A stretch of 64,000 nucleotides of DNA from Streptomyces sclerotialus (GCF_040907265.1 NZ_JBFOHP010000002.1:6448001-6512000); one strand, 5' to 3'; shown: positions 35,527 through 44,610, numbered from the stretch's first letter. Notes: generated by a model not told the origin, from the sequence alone. Numbers and translations: made by a program.

Positions 35527-36374
35527 GTACCGCGACCGACGGGGACGCCCGTACCGACGCGTCCCGTACGCCGCTCGTCGAGCTGAGGGACGTCAGCAAG
35601 TTCTACGGCAACGTCAAGGCCCTCGAAGGGGTCTCGCTGGAGGTGCACCCCGGTGAGATCTCCTGCGTCCTCGGTGACAACGGCGCCGGCAAGTCCACCC
35701 TCATCAAGATCATCGCGGGGCTGCACCAGCACGACGCCGGCACCTTCACCGTCGAGGGCGAGGAGACCCGGCTCTCCTCCCCGCGCGAGGCCCTGGACCG
35801 CGGCATCGCCACCGTCTACCAGGACCTCGCCGTCGTCCCCCTGATGCCGGTCTGGCGGAACTTCTTCCTCGGCTCCGAGCCGACGAAGGGCGTCGGCCCC
35901 TTCCGGCACCTCGACGCCCGGACGATGCGCGAGACCACCCGGTCCGAGCTGCTGCGCATGGGCATCGACCTGCGCGACGTGGACCAGCCCATCGGTACTC
36001 TCTCCGGCGGTGAGCGGCAGTGCGTGGCCATCGCCCGCGCGGTCTACTTCGGCGCGAAGGTGCTCGTCCTGGACGAGCCGACCGCGGCGCTCGGCGTCAA
36101 GCAGTCCGGCGTGGTCCTCAAGTACGTCGCCGCCGCCCGGGACGCGGGCCTCGGCGTGGTGCTGATCACCCACAACCCGCACCACGCCTACCTCGTCGGT
36201 GACCGCTTCGTCCTCCTCAAGCGCGGCACCATGGCCGGCAGCCACCTGAAGTCGGAGATCGCGCTGGAGGAGCTGACCCGCCAGATGGCCGGCGGCAGCG
36301 AGCTGGAGCAGCTCAGCCACGAACTGGAGCGCGCGCCGTCCCCGGAGCACCTGGGCGGCCACCCCCGGCACTGA
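35523..36374 (+). CDS. sugar ABC transporter ATP-binding protein (FrcA-like)
   Basis: A 283-residue single-ABC-domain ATPase from GTG 35523, overlapping the permease stop. It has Walker [11 protein letters not shown]-loop YQDLAVVP, signature LSGGERQ, Walker [13 protein letters not shown] and switch His in ITHNPHHA. Ribose-type importers usually carry a fused double ATPase (RbsA, about 500 residues). A single 260-285-residue domain is characteristic of FrcBCA, the fructose/mannose/ribose importer. The signature reads LSGGERQC rather than LSGGQ, as is common in this subgroup. No sugar-metabolic genes follow, so the substrate is unassigned. Confidence 0.9.
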   Translation: MSTATDGDARTDASRTPLVELRDVSKFYGNVKALEGVSLEVHPGEISCVLGDNGAGKSTLIKIIAGLHQHDAGTFTVEGEETRLSSPREALDRGIATVYQDLAVVPLMPVWRNFFLGSEPTKGVGPFRHLDARTMRETTRSELLRMGIDLRDVDQPIGTLSGGERQCVAIARAVYFGAKVLVLDEPTAALGVKQSGVVLKYVAAARDAGLGVVLITHNPHHAYLVGDRFVLLKRGTMAGSHLKSEIALEELTRQMAGGSELEQLSHELERAPSPEHLGGHPRH

Positions 36375-36541
36375 GAGCCTGTGCGGCGTACGGGCCGGGA
36401 GCGCGGCGAGGGTACGCGGGTACCGGTGCGGCGCGCGGGGCGGCTTCCGCGAGGGCACCGGTTCCCGGCGGTAGCTTCGCGGTGCGGGCGTCCGCGCCCC
36501 GCGGCGCCCGCCCCGTACCGCACCCGCACAGGAGGCCCGAC

Positions 36542-37522
36542 ATGACCAGTGCCCCGAGTGGCGAGACCACCATGCGCGCGATCACCCAGGACGCCCTCGG
36601 CGGCCCGGACGTGCTGCGGATGACCGAGGTGACGCGGCCCGAACCGCTGCCGACCGAGGTGCTCGTACGGGTGCACGCGGCCGGCGTGAACCCCATCGAC
36701 TGGAAGACCCGCCAGAGCGGCGGCCTCGGCGTGCTCGGCGACCCGCCGTTCACCGTGGGCTGGGACGTCTCCGGCGTGGTCGAGGCGGTCGGCTTCGGCG
36801 TGCACACCCTCGCGGTGGGCGACGAGGTGTACGGGATGCCGTGGTTCCCGCGCCAGGCCGCCGCCTACGCCGAGTACGTCACGGCCCCCTCCCGGCAGTT
36901 CGCCCGCAAGCCGGCCCTGCTGGACCACGAGCACGCGGCGGCGGTGCCGCTCGCCGCGCTCACCGCCTGGCAGACGCTGGTCGACGCGGCCCAGGTGACC
37001 CCGGGGCAGCGGGTGCTGGTCCACGCGGCGGCCGGCGGCGTCGGCCACTTCGCCGTGCAGTTCGCCAAGTACCTCGGTGCCCATGTCATCGGCACCGCGA
37101 GCGCTGCCAAGCACGACTGGCTGCGCGGCCTGGGCGCGGACGAGCTGGTCGACTACACCGCCGTACGGTTCGAGGAGGCGGTGAGCGACGTCGACGTCGT
37201 CATCGACCTGGTCGGCGACGACAAGGACGACACCAGCACCCGGTCGCTGGGCACGCTCCGCTCCGGCGGCCTGCTGATCGCCGTGCCCTCCGGCGTCGCG
37301 CCCGAGCTGGTGGACACCGCCCGCCAGCTGGGCCTGCGGGCGTGCGGCTTCCTCGTGGAACCGGACGGCGCGGCCCTGACCAGGATCGCCGAGCTGATCG
37401 ACGAGGGCGTGGTGAAGGTGGCGGTGGAGGACGTGCTCCCGCTGGCGCACGCGGCCGAGGCGCACCGCCGCGGCGAGACGGGCCGCACCCGCGGCAAGCT
37501 CGTCCTGCGCGTGACGGACTGA
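36542..37522 (+). CDS. NADP-dependent quinone-oxidoreductase-like enzyme (zinc-free MDR)
   Basis: A 326-residue protein from ATG 36542 with AGGAGG upstream. It is a medium-chain dehydrogenase/reductase. The GroES-like domain (VLVRVHAAGVNPIDWKTRQ, GWDVSGVVEAVG) lacks zinc ligands. The Rossmann domain has VLVHAAAGGVGHFAVQFAK and the AxxGADELVDY nucleotide-specificity loop. It probably reduces quinones or enones with NADPH. It is single-cistron and converges on the MBL-fold gene. Confidence 0.85.
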   Translation: MTSAPSGETTMRAITQDALGGPDVLRMTEVTRPEPLPTEVLVRVHAAGVNPIDWKTRQSGGLGVLGDPPFTVGWDVSGVVEAVGFGVHTLAVGDEVYGMPWFPRQAAAYAEYVTAPSRQFARKPALLDHEHAAAVPLAALTAWQTLVDAAQVTPGQRVLVHAAAGGVGHFAVQFAKYLGAHVIGTASAAKHDWLRGLGADELVDYTAVRFEEAVSDVDVVIDLVGDDKDDTSTRSLGTLRSGGLLIAVPSGVAPELVDTARQLGLRACGFLVEPDGAALTRIAELIDEGVVKVAVEDVLPLAHAAEAHRRGETGRTRGKLVLRVTD

Positions 37523-37559
37523 CGGCGCGCGACGGCCGCACGGCGCCGCCCGCGGTACG

Positions 37560-38318
37560 TCAGCGCTTCGACAGCTCCAGTTCCCTGGCGTGCCGCGCCG
37601 CCGCGGCGGCCGCGCCACGGTGCACCGGGCCGTGCCCGGGCAGCACGACGTCGGCGTCCAGCTTCTCCACGATCGCCAGCGACTCCAGCGCCCGCGCGCG
37701 GTCGGTGTCGAACATCCGGGGGAGGAGCTGCGGGCCGCGCAGCCGTGCCGTGGGGTGGCCGGTCACCAGCCCGTCGCCGGTGATCACCACGCCGGTCTCC
37801 GGCAGGTGGTACGCGCAGTGCCCGCCGGTGTGCCCCGGCGTGTGCACCGGTACCGGGCGGCCCGGCAGGTCCAGCGCGCCGTCCCCGGGGAACGGCTGCG
37901 GGTCGGTCACCCGTACGTCCGTGAGGCCGCCCGACCGTACGGCGTGCACGATCCAGGGGAGGACGCCGGGCCGCCAGGCGTTCTTCGCCACCTCTCCGAC
38001 CGACACCTGGTGCAGGAACTCCCGCCGTGCGTGCGGCACCTCCGCCTCGTGCATCAGTACCGGGACCCGGTGGTCGCGCGCGAACCGGTCGGCCGAGCCG
38101 ATGTGGTCGCTGTGCGCGTGGGTGACCAGGATCGCCGCCACGGCGGACGGCCGGTGGCCCAGCGCGGCCAGCGACGCCACCACCTGGTCGTGGTCGCCGG
38201 GGTAGCCGGTGTCCACCAGCGTCACGGCGTCGCCGTCCTCCAGGATCACCCAGTTCGTGTTCGAGCCGTGCACCAGGTACGTACCGGTGCCGACCTGTAC
38301 GAGTGCGTCCTCGCGCAT
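37560..38318 (-). CDS. MBL-fold metallo-hydrolase
   Basis: A 252-residue protein. ATG 38318 is preferred because AGGGGG lies six bases upstream, though GTG 38336 is possible. The metallo-beta-lactamase fold has THAHSDH (about 66-72), HTPGHTGGHCAYH, ITGDGLV and LPGHGPVHRG, so both metal sites are complete. The HTPGHTGG motif is typical of glyoxalase II-like or lactonase-type members. The substrate is not predictable. It is convergent with the oxidoreductase gene. Confidence 0.85.
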   Translation of the reverse strand: MREDALVQVGTGTYLVHGSNTNWVILEDGDAVTLVDTGYPGDHDQVVASLAALGHRPSAVAAILVTHAHSDHIGSADRFARDHRVPVLMHEAEVPHARREFLHQVSVGEVAKNAWRPGVLPWIVHAVRSGGLTDVRVTDPQPFPGDGALDLPGRPVPVHTPGHTGGHCAYHLPETGVVITGDGLVTGHPTARLRGPQLLPRMFDTDRARALESLAIVEKLDADVVLPGHGPVHRGAAAAAARHARELELSKR

Positions 38319-38416
38319 CGCCCGCCCCCTGTTCACTCCGAGAAGCCGTTACGGATCTTGTGTCCGCCAGCCCGAGCGTAGCCGCCCGGCCGGGTGCCCA
38401 GGGAATCGGGACATTC

Positions 38417-39391
38417 TCAGCCCGGCCCCCGGCGGGCCGCGACCGCCTGCCGGGTGTCCTCGTCGACCAGGTCCGAGTTGATCTCCTGGGCGGCCTGTAC
38501 CCCTGCCGCCGCGGCACCGATGACCTGGTCGCTCAGGGAGGTGACGTTGCCGGCCACCCACACCCCGGGGACGTCCGTGGCGCCCGAGGGAGCCGCCGGT
38601 ACGGAGCTGCCCACCACCTCCCCGGCCGACCGCTCCTCCTCGGCGGCCACCCCCAGGGACGCGAGGACACCGGCGCGTGCGGTGAACCGCGGCTCGACCA
38701 CCAGAGCCTGACAGGGCACCCGCCGGCCGTCCGCCAGCCGCACCCCGGCCAGCCGGCCGTCCACCGCCTCCAGGCCGGCCGCCGGCCCCGGCACCACGCA
38801 GACGCCGCGGGCGGCCAGCCGCTCGTACTCCTCGGCGCCGGGCTCCGGCGAGAGGTGCAGCAGCAGCGTCACATCGGCGCTCCACTGGCGCCACATCAGG
38901 GCCTGCCGGGCGGCGAGCGGCCCGGTGGCCAGCACCCCGATCGCCCGGTCCCGTACCTCCCAGCCGTGGCAGTACGGGCAGTGCAGCACGTCCCGGCCCC
39001 ACCGCTCCGCCAGCCCCGGCACGTCGGGCAGCTCGTCGACGAGGCCGGTGGCGACCAGCAGCCGGCGGGCCGTGACCGGCGGACCCGACTCCAGGGAGAC
39101 GCGGAAGCAGCCGGCCCGCCGTTCGGCCGCCACCGCCACGCCCGGTGCGATCTCGCCGCCGTGCGCGGTCACCTCGGCGCGGCCGGCCGCCAGCAGCTCG
39201 GCCGGGGGAGTGCCGTCGCGGGACAGGAAGTTGTGGGTACGCTCCGCCGTCGCGTTGCGCGGCCGGCCGTCGTCGAGCACCAGGACGGAGCGGCGTGCCC
39301 GTGCCAGGGTCAGCGCGCCGCTGAGCCCCGCCGCCCCGCCGCCGATGACCACGACGTCGTACTGCCGTTCGTCCCGTGCGTGCGCAGCCAT
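38417..39391 (-). CDS. thioredoxin reductase-like flavoprotein
   Basis: A 324-residue protein. ATG 39391 follows GGAGGAGAG. The FAD-binding N-terminus is DVVVIGGGAAGLSGALTLAR, the redox motif is CPYC (about 136-139, HCPYCHGWE), the NAD(P) site is reduced (IGVLATGPLAARQALM, lacking a full GxGxxA), and the C-terminal FAD motif is GVWVAGNVTSLSDQVIGAAA. Proteins with CPYC near the middle form a TrxB-like group in actinobacteria whose partners are unclear. It is divergent from the DinB/MDMPI gene across 91 bases. Confidence 0.85.
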   Translation of the reverse strand: MAAHARDERQYDVVVIGGGAAGLSGALTLARARRSVLVLDDGRPRNATAERTHNFLSRDGTPPAELLAAGRAEVTAHGGEIAPGVAVAAERRAGCFRVSLESGPPVTARRLLVATGLVDELPDVPGLAERWGRDVLHCPYCHGWEVRDRAIGVLATGPLAARQALMWRQWSADVTLLLHLSPEPGAEEYERLAARGVCVVPGPAAGLEAVDGRLAGVRLADGRRVPCQALVVEPRFTARAGVLASLGVAAEEERSAGEVVGSSVPAAPSGATDVPGVWVAGNVTSLSDQVIGAAAAGVQAAQEINSDLVDEDTRQAVAARRGPG

Positions 39392-39470
39392 GGTCCGACT
39401 CTCCTCCGGTGCGTCGTCCGGTACCACCTGACGGCCGGTAAAACATGTACTCCGAACGGGTGGGCGTTGG

Positions 39471-39476
39471 TAGCGT
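39471..39476 (+). promoter_or_regulatory. -10 box for a probably leaderless transcript
   Basis: TAGCGT lies exactly six bases before ATG 39483, with no ribosome-binding site between. The same arrangement is seen at 44599-44604 and, less perfectly, before 45962 and 46643. Confidence 0.45.
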
Positions 39477-39482
39477 CCGGTC

Positions 39483-40130
39483 ATGTCCCACTCAACCGGA
39501 ACACCCGTCGGCCCCGTCATCGCCGCCGACGTCGAGCAGGCCGTACGCCTGGCGGTCAGCACCTTGCGCAGCGCGGTCGCCGCGGACTGGAGCGTGCCGG
39601 CCGGCTCCCTGGAATGGGACTGCTGGGAGACCGCCGAGCACCTCGCGGACGACCACTTCGCCTACGCGGCCCAACTGAGCCCGGACGTGCCGCCGGTGGA
39701 CACGCACGTGCCGTTCCGGTGGACGCAGGCACGGCCCGGCGGTCCGGGGAACGCGTTCTTCGCCGACCGCGCGGCGGGCCCGGCCGGGCTGCTCGGGCTG
39801 CTGGAGGCGAGCGGGGGGATCCTGGCAGCCGTCGTCCGCACGGCGTCGCCGGACAAGCGCGCCTACCATGTCTTCGGGGTGTCCGACCCGGAGGGATTCG
39901 CGGCGATGGGGGTCGTCGAGACCCTGGTCCATACGCACGACATCGCCGAGGGACTCGGTCTCGCCTTCACGCCGCCGGAGGATCTGTGCGGCCGGGTGCT
40001 GGCCCGGCTCTTCCCGGACGCGCCCGACGGCCCCGACCGCTGGTCGGCGCTGCTGTGGTGCACCGGCCGTACGGAGCTGCCCGGCCGTCCGCGGCTCACG
40101 AAGTGGCGCTGGTACGGCGCTCCGCGGTGA
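39483..40130 (+). CDS. DinB/MDMPI (mycothiol-dependent isomerase fold) family protein
   Basis: A 215-residue helical protein from ATG 39483. The N-terminal bundle has WDCWETAEHLADDHFAYA and a later VVETLVHTHDIAEGLG, giving the three-His metal pattern of the DinB/maleylpyruvate-isomerase N-terminal fold. Members use or bind mycothiol and often act in stress responses. No substrate can be predicted. It is probably leaderless, and it ends before a strong hairpin. Confidence 0.75.
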   Translation: MSHSTGTPVGPVIAADVEQAVRLAVSTLRSAVAADWSVPAGSLEWDCWETAEHLADDHFAYAAQLSPDVPPVDTHVPFRWTQARPGGPGNAFFADRAAGPAGLLGLLEASGGILAAVVRTASPDKRAYHVFGVSDPEGFAAMGVVETLVHTHDIAEGLGLAFTPPEDLCGRVLARLFPDAPDGPDRWSALLWCTGRTELPGRPRLTKWRWYGAPR

Positions 40131-40166
40131 TTGAAGCGGTGACGGCGGGGGCCTGACGTCAGAAGG

Positions 40167-40197
40167 GTGGTGCCGGCCCACGAGGGGCCGGCACCAC
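40167..40197. terminator. bidirectional hairpin terminator
   Basis: A perfect 13-bp stem (GTGGTGCCGGCCC and its complement) with a five-base loop, between the converging DinB-family and chaplin genes. Confidence 0.8.
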
Positions 40198-40216
40198 GGT
40201 GGGACGAGGCGTCAGG

Positions 40217-40447
40217 TCACTTGTTGGCGCACTGCCCGCTCGTGGGGTTGAGCAGCGAGATCACGTGGACCCCCGTGCCGCAGACGTTGAGGGGCACGTG
40301 GACCGGCACCTGGACGGGGCCGGAGATGAGCCCCGGCGACTGGTGGCTGCTGCCCTGAGCGCCCGAGTCGGCGGCGGCGGCGCCGGCGCCACCGACGATG
40401 GCGGCAGTGGCCAGGACGGCCGCAGCTGCGGTGGTACGGATGCGCAT
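40217..40447 (-). CDS. short chaplin
   Basis: A 76-residue precursor from ATG 40447 with GAGGAGAAC upstream. The signal peptide MRIRTTAAAAVLATAAIVGG ends near AAA/DSG. The mature 48 residues carry one chaplin domain (SPGLISGPVQVPVHVPLNVC, LLNPTSGQC) with the usual two cysteines. Short chaplins assemble into amyloid fibrils on aerial hyphae and lower surface tension. The usual N-terminal GN-rich spacing is shortened (SGPVQ rather than SGNNVQ). It is a solitary gene. Regulation by the bld cascade is likely from family knowledge, not from sequence seen here. Confidence 0.9.
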   Translation of the reverse strand: MRIRTTAAAAVLATAAIVGGAGAAAADSGAQGSSHQSPGLISGPVQVPVHVPLNVCGTGVHVISLLNPTSGQCANK

Positions 40448-40651
40448 AGCGTTCTCCTCACAGAGGGCGGAACATCAACGTGTCCCATCACAACCCACTG
40501 CGGCCACCGCGGCCCGTCGAGTACGCCCGTCAGGGGCATACCGCCCCAGAAAAACGCCTGTGACCTGGGCTTTCTTCGGGTCCCCCAACTGCCGGACGCG
40601 GGGGCGGTGCAGCGCCTCAAAGGGGCATTCCCGGCCACACGCCCCAAAGGC

Positions 40652-40674
40652 GATTCTTGTATGTGTATTTGATA
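40652..40674. promoter_or_regulatory. AT-rich candidate NsrR site at the nsrR promoter
   Basis: gattcttgtatgtgtatttg followed by ata is the only AT-rich stretch here and overlaps the position of a TACGGT -10 box lying six bases before the GTG. A motif YGYATTT is shared with the hmp upstream region at 41185-41199 in inverse orientation. Confidence 0.35.
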
Positions 40675-40684
40675 CGGTGCGGTC

Positions 40685-41128
40685 GTGCGGCTGACGAAGT
40701 TCACCGACCTGGCGCTCCGTGCCGTGATGCGCCTGGCGGTTTCCGAAGAAGGCGCGTACCCGGCCACCCGTGAGGTCGCGGACGCGATGAACGTCCCGTA
40801 CACCCACACGGCGAAGGCCGTCACGCGCCTCCAGCACCTCGGTGTCGTCGAGGCCCGGCGGGGCCGCGGCGGCGGGCTCGGGCTGACCGTGCTCGGCCGG
40901 CAGGCCTCGGTGGGCTGGCTGGTACGCGAGTTGGAGGGCCCGGGCGAGGTCGTGACCTGCGAGGGCGACGCCCCTTGTCCACTGCGTGGTGCCTGCCGGC
41001 TGCGGCGCGCGCTGCGTGAGGCGCAGGAGGCGTTCTACGCCACCCTCGACCCGCTCACCGTGGCCGACCTGGTCTCCTCGCCGACCGGCCCGGTGCTGGT
41101 CGGCCTGGCGGACCGCCCGCCGGAGTGA
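40685..41128 (+). CDS. nsrR: Rrf2-family NO-sensing repressor (NsrR)
   Basis: A 147-residue protein from GTG 40685. The winged helix-turn-helix starts MRLTKFTDLALRAVMRLAV (NTYATKAVTRLQHLG-like region at 40-55). The cluster-binding segment is CEGDAPCPLRGACRL, three cysteines with the spacing that holds a [4Fe-4S] cluster in Streptomyces NsrR. It lies directly upstream of the flavohaemoglobin gene, the classic NsrR target, so it should repress hmp and itself until nitric oxide destroys the cluster. Confidence 0.9.
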   Translation: MRLTKFTDLALRAVMRLAVSEEGAYPATREVADAMNVPYTHTAKAVTRLQHLGVVEARRGRGGGLGLTVLGRQASVGWLVRELEGPGEVVTCEGDAPCPLRGACRLRRALREAQEAFYATLDPLTVADLVSSPTGPVLVGLADRPPE

Positions 41129-41184
41129 CCCGGGCGCGGCCCCGGATTCCGTAGGTCCACCGCAGGGATGCGGCCACCCACGCA

Positions 41185-41199
41185 GATAAATGCGAATCC
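41185..41199. promoter_or_regulatory. candidate NsrR site upstream of hmp
   Basis: gataaatgcgaatcc is AT-rich within a GC-rich context and shares the inverse of the YGYATTT motif seen before nsrR. It lies 24 bases before the hmp start, just ahead of its AAGGAG ribosome-binding site. Confidence 0.35.
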
Positions 41200-41222
41200 A
41201 AGAAGCAAATTAAGGAGTCGTC

Positions 41223-42413
41223 GTGCTCTCGGAACAGTCCCGCTCCGTCGTCCGCGCCACCCTCCCCGCGGTCGGCGCGGCCATCGGTGAGATCACCGAG
41301 CTCTTCTACCGCAAGCTCTTCACCGACCGGCCGGAACTGCTGCGCGACCTCTTCAACCGCGGGAACCAGGCCACCGGCGAGCAGCAGCAGGCCCTCGCCG
41401 GGTCGATCGCCGCCTTCGCCGGACTGCTCCTGGAGCGCCCCGACGCACGGCCCGACGCGCTGCTCGGCCGTATCGCCCACAAGCACGCCTCCCTCGGCAT
41501 CACCTCCGAGCAGTACAAACTCGTCCACCAGCACCTCTTCGCGGCCATCGCCGAGGTGCTCGGCGACGCCGTGGCCCCCGAGGTCGCCGCCGCCTGGGAC
41601 GAGGTCTACTGGCTGATGGCCAACGCCCTGATCGCCACCGAGACCCGCCTCTACCAGGAGGCCGGCGTCCCCGAAGGCGGCACCTGGCGGCCCATGGAGA
41701 TCGCCGAGCGGCACGAGGAGACCCCCGACGTGGTCTCCTTCCTCCTGCGGCCCGCCGACGGCGGCCCCGCCGGCCCCTTCACCCCCGGCCAGTACGTCAG
41801 CGTCCGGGTGGAGCTGCCCGACGGTGCCCGGCAGATCCGCCAGTACAGCCTCTCCGCAGCCCCCGGCGGCCCCCAGTGGCGGATCACCGTCAAGCGGGCG
41901 GCGGGCGACCCGGCGGGCGAGGTCTCCTCCTGGCTGCACGCGCACGCGCGCCCCGGTGACGTGCTCTCCGTCTCCGCGCCCTTCGGCGACGTGGTGCTGC
42001 CCGAGGGGGAAGGCCCGCTGCTGCTGGCCTCCGCCGGCATCGGCAGCACGCCCGTGCTGGCCATCCTCGGCCACCTCGCCGCCACCGGCTCCACCCGCCC
42101 GGTGGTCGTGCTGCACGGCGACCGCAGCCCGGAGGCCCACGCCCACCGGGACGAGCTGCGCGCACTGGCCGGCGCGCTCCCGGCCGCCGAGCTGCACCTC
42201 TTCTACGAGGAGCCCGGCGACGCGGCGCCCGAGGCCACGGCCGGCCGGCCCACCGTCGCCGACCTGGGCCTGCCCGAGGGGCTGACCGCCTACCTGTGCG
42301 GCCCGCTGCCGTTCCTGCGCGCCGTCCGCGGTGACCTGCTGCGCCGCGGCGTCCCCGCCGAGGCGGTCCACTACGAGGTCTTCGGCCCCGACCTCTGGCT
42401 CGGCCAGGACTGA
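41223..42413 (+). CDS. hmp: flavohaemoglobin / nitric oxide dioxygenase
   Basis: A 396-residue protein from GTG 41223 with AAGGAG upstream. The globin domain (1-140) has ELFYRKLF, the proximal haem His near 88 (KHASLGI) and the EVYWLMANALI helix. The ferredoxin-reductase FAD domain (150-255) has RQYSLS and GEVSSWLH. The NAD domain (260-396) has LASAGIGSTPVLAIL and LCGPLPFLRAV. It is full length and complete. It oxidises NO to nitrate with O2 and NAD(P)H. It is paired with nsrR and should be induced by NO. Confidence 0.95.
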   Translation: MLSEQSRSVVRATLPAVGAAIGEITELFYRKLFTDRPELLRDLFNRGNQATGEQQQALAGSIAAFAGLLLERPDARPDALLGRIAHKHASLGITSEQYKLVHQHLFAAIAEVLGDAVAPEVAAAWDEVYWLMANALIATETRLYQEAGVPEGGTWRPMEIAERHEETPDVVSFLLRPADGGPAGPFTPGQYVSVRVELPDGARQIRQYSLSAAPGGPQWRITVKRAAGDPAGEVSSWLHAHARPGDVLSVSAPFGDVVLPEGEGPLLLASAGIGSTPVLAILGHLAATGSTRPVVVLHGDRSPEAHAHRDELRALAGALPAAELHLFYEEPGDAAPEATAGRPTVADLGLPEGLTAYLCGPLPFLRAVRGDLLRRGVPAEAVHYEVFGPDLWLGQD

Positions 42414-42620
42414 CCGGGCGGCGGCCCGGCAGCCCGCGGCGCACCGGCGCCCGCGGTTCCCGAAGATCCCGGACTTTGAGAAAGCCCACAGGTCAGAGGG
42501 TTGCGGTGCGCCGTGGGGCGGCTTTGATGCACAATCGCACGGCAGGTGGGCTGCGCCTGCCCGGATGTGACCCGAGGCCCATGGCCTCCCGAGACCGCAC
42601 AGGGACGTGACGAGCCGAGC

Positions 42621-43742
42621 ATGAGTACGTACCGGGACAGGGTGCACCGTGGATCGGCGCGGGCGACCGTGCTGCGCACGGTCGGCACCCGGGAACGCCG
42701 TTCGCACCTCAGCGCGCCCCGCGTGCCCACCGTCGGCATCGACATCGGCGGCACGAAGGTCATGGCAGGCGTCGTGGACGCCGACGGGAACATCCTGGAG
42801 AAGGTCCGCACCGAGACGCCGGACAAGTCCAAGAGCCCCAAGGTCGTCGAAGACACCATCACCGAACTGGTGCTGGACCTCTCCGACCGGCACGACGTGC
42901 ACGCGGTGGGCATCGGCGCGGCCGGCTGGGTCGACGCCGACCGCAGCCGCGTCCTCTTCGCCCCGCATCTGAACTGGCGCAACGAGCCGCTGCGCGACCG
43001 GCTCGCGGGCCGCCTCGCGGTGCCCGTCATGGTCGACAACGACGCCAACACCGCGGCCTGGGCCGAGTGGCGCTTCGGCGCCGGGCGCAACGAGGACCAC
43101 CTCGTGATGATCACGCTCGGTACCGGCATCGGCGGCGCGATCCTGGAGGACGGCCAGGTCAAGCGGGGCAAGTACGGCGTGGCCGGCGAGTTCGGGCACA
43201 TGCAGGTCGTGCCGAGCGGCCACCGCTGCCCGTGCGGCAACCGAGGCTGCTGGGAGCAGTACAGCTCCGGCAACGCCCTGGTGCGCGAGGCGCGCGAGCT
43301 GGCCGCCGCCGACTCCCCGGTCGCGTACAACATCATCGAGCGGGTCGGCGGGCACATCCCGGACATCACCGGACCGCTGATCACCGAGCTGGCCCGCGAG
43401 GGCGACGCGATGTGCGTCGAACTGCTCGCGGAGATCGGCCAGTGGCTGGGCGTGGGCATCGCCAACCTCGCCGCCGCGCTCGACCCGTCCTGCTTCGTCA
43501 TCGGCGGCGGCGTCAGCGCCGCCGACGACCTGCTCATCGGCCCGGCCCGGGACGCCTTCCGGCGCACCCTCACCGGGCGCGGCTACCGCCCCGAGGCCCG
43601 TATCGCGCTGGCCCAGCTCGGCCCCGAGGCCGGCATGGTCGGCGCGGCCGACCTCGCCCGGCTGGTGGCCCGCCGCTTCCGCCGCGCCAACCGCCGCCGC
43701 GTGGAGCGCTACGAACGCTACGAGCGGGCCGGCCGCCGATGA
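42621..43742 (+). CDS. ROK-family sugar kinase (glucokinase-like)
   Basis: A 373-residue protein. ATG 42621 is preferred over upstream in-frame starts, matching the Streptomyces family start MSTYRDRVHRGSARATVLRT. An N-terminal extension of about 30 residues precedes the kinase core: VGIDIGGTKVMAGVVD (phosphate 1), VDNDANTAAWAEWRFGAGR with the catalytic Asp, LGTGIGGAILEDG (phosphate 2), AGEFGHMQV, and the zinc motif CPCGNRGCWEQ. These are consistent with glucokinase activity. Its stop overlaps the next gene by four bases. Confidence 0.85.
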   Translation: MSTYRDRVHRGSARATVLRTVGTRERRSHLSAPRVPTVGIDIGGTKVMAGVVDADGNILEKVRTETPDKSKSPKVVEDTITELVLDLSDRHDVHAVGIGAAGWVDADRSRVLFAPHLNWRNEPLRDRLAGRLAVPVMVDNDANTAAWAEWRFGAGRNEDHLVMITLGTGIGGAILEDGQVKRGKYGVAGEFGHMQVVPSGHRCPCGNRGCWEQYSSGNALVREARELAAADSPVAYNIIERVGGHIPDITGPLITELAREGDAMCVELLAEIGQWLGVGIANLAAALDPSCFVIGGGVSAADDLLIGPARDAFRRTLTGRGYRPEARIALAQLGPEAGMVGAADLARLVARRFRRANRRRVERYERYERAGRR

Positions 43743-44401
43743 CCGACCTGGAACAGGCACCTGTGAGCGAGCACCCCGAGCGCCCCGACCGCGACGGGGC
43801 CGCCGACGACCCGGGCCGCCCCGGGCCGTCCGGCCCCTCCGGCCCCGACGGGCCCGCAGCCCCCGAGGGCGGGGCACACGCGCCGCCGCCGAGCCGGCGC
43901 CGCCGCTGGCTGACCGCGTTCGTCGTCTTCCTGCTGATCGTCATCCCGGCCGGGTACCTCGCGATCTCCGCCGCGCAGAGCCGCGACAGCGGCCAGGAGA
44001 AGGAGGAGCGGGCCGCCATGGCGGGCCTCACCTGGCACTGGCCCTCCAAGGTGCAGCGGCGCATCTACGACGTGCGGATACCGGCCTACTCGTACCCGGT
44101 CGCCTTCTTCGAGACGAACTCCTTCCGGACCAGCTCGCTGTACGTGACGTTCCGTACCTCCCAGGAGGGCCTGGACCAGTTCCTGGGGAACTACGGGCGC
44201 ACCCGCGCCGACCTGAAGAAGGACGACGTCACGATCTCGCCGGAGCAGGCGAAGCGGGTCAAGTGGGACTTCACGATCGGGGACGGCTACGCGGGCATGG
44301 TGCACGAGCAGAAGGCGCCGCGGCCCACGCAGCGGATAACGGTCGACTTCGCCGAGGACGGCCACCCCGTGGTGTACGTGGTGTCCACGACCAGGTTCTG
44401 A
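43739..44401 (+). CDS. membrane-anchored hypothetical protein
   Basis: A 220-residue protein from ATG 43739, overlapping the ROK stop (ATGA). The first 57 residues are a Pro/Gly/Asp-rich cytoplasmic tail, followed by one membrane helix (WLTAFVVFLLIVIPAGYLAI) and an external domain of about 140 residues (FRTSSLYVTFRTSQEGLDQF, VVYVVSTTRF). No known domain is recognised. Coupling to the kinase is conserved in my memory of Streptomyces but has no explained function. Confidence 0.7.
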   Translation: MTDLEQAPVSEHPERPDRDGAADDPGRPGPSGPSGPDGPAAPEGGAHAPPPSRRRRWLTAFVVFLLIVIPAGYLAISAAQSRDSGQEKEERAAMAGLTWHWPSKVQRRIYDVRIPAYSYPVAFFETNSFRTSSLYVTFRTSQEGLDQFLGNYGRTRADLKKDDVTISPEQAKRVKWDFTIGDGYAGMVHEQKAPRPTQRITVDFAEDGHPVVYVVSTTRF

Positions 44402-44598
44402 GCCGCCGCCGGCCGCAGCGGACAGCGCGGACGGCCGGGTTCCGGTGGCGAAACTCTGATGGAGAACGCCGACCTGATCACACTCGGGCGATCCCGGCCA
44501 GCCGGGTATGAGCCGATTCCACCGCCATGACCGACTGATCCGGCCACGGTGACGTCCGATTGCTGACCCGGGTGTCAGGAGTGGGCGGTTTGATTGGG

Positions 44599-44604
44599 TA
44601 GCGT
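44599..44604 (+). promoter_or_regulatory. -10 box for a probably leaderless pcaL transcript
   Basis: TAGCGT lies six bases before GTG 44611 and no ribosome-binding site is present. A CTGAC/GTCAG inverted repeat with CCCGGG centre lies just upstream (about 44562-44578) and could be an operator. Confidence 0.45.
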
Positions 44605-44610
44605 GGCCGG

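Noticed and set aside
41055..43877. 940-codon minus-strand frame
   Set aside because: Antisense to hmp and the ROK kinase, both unmistakable on the plus strand.
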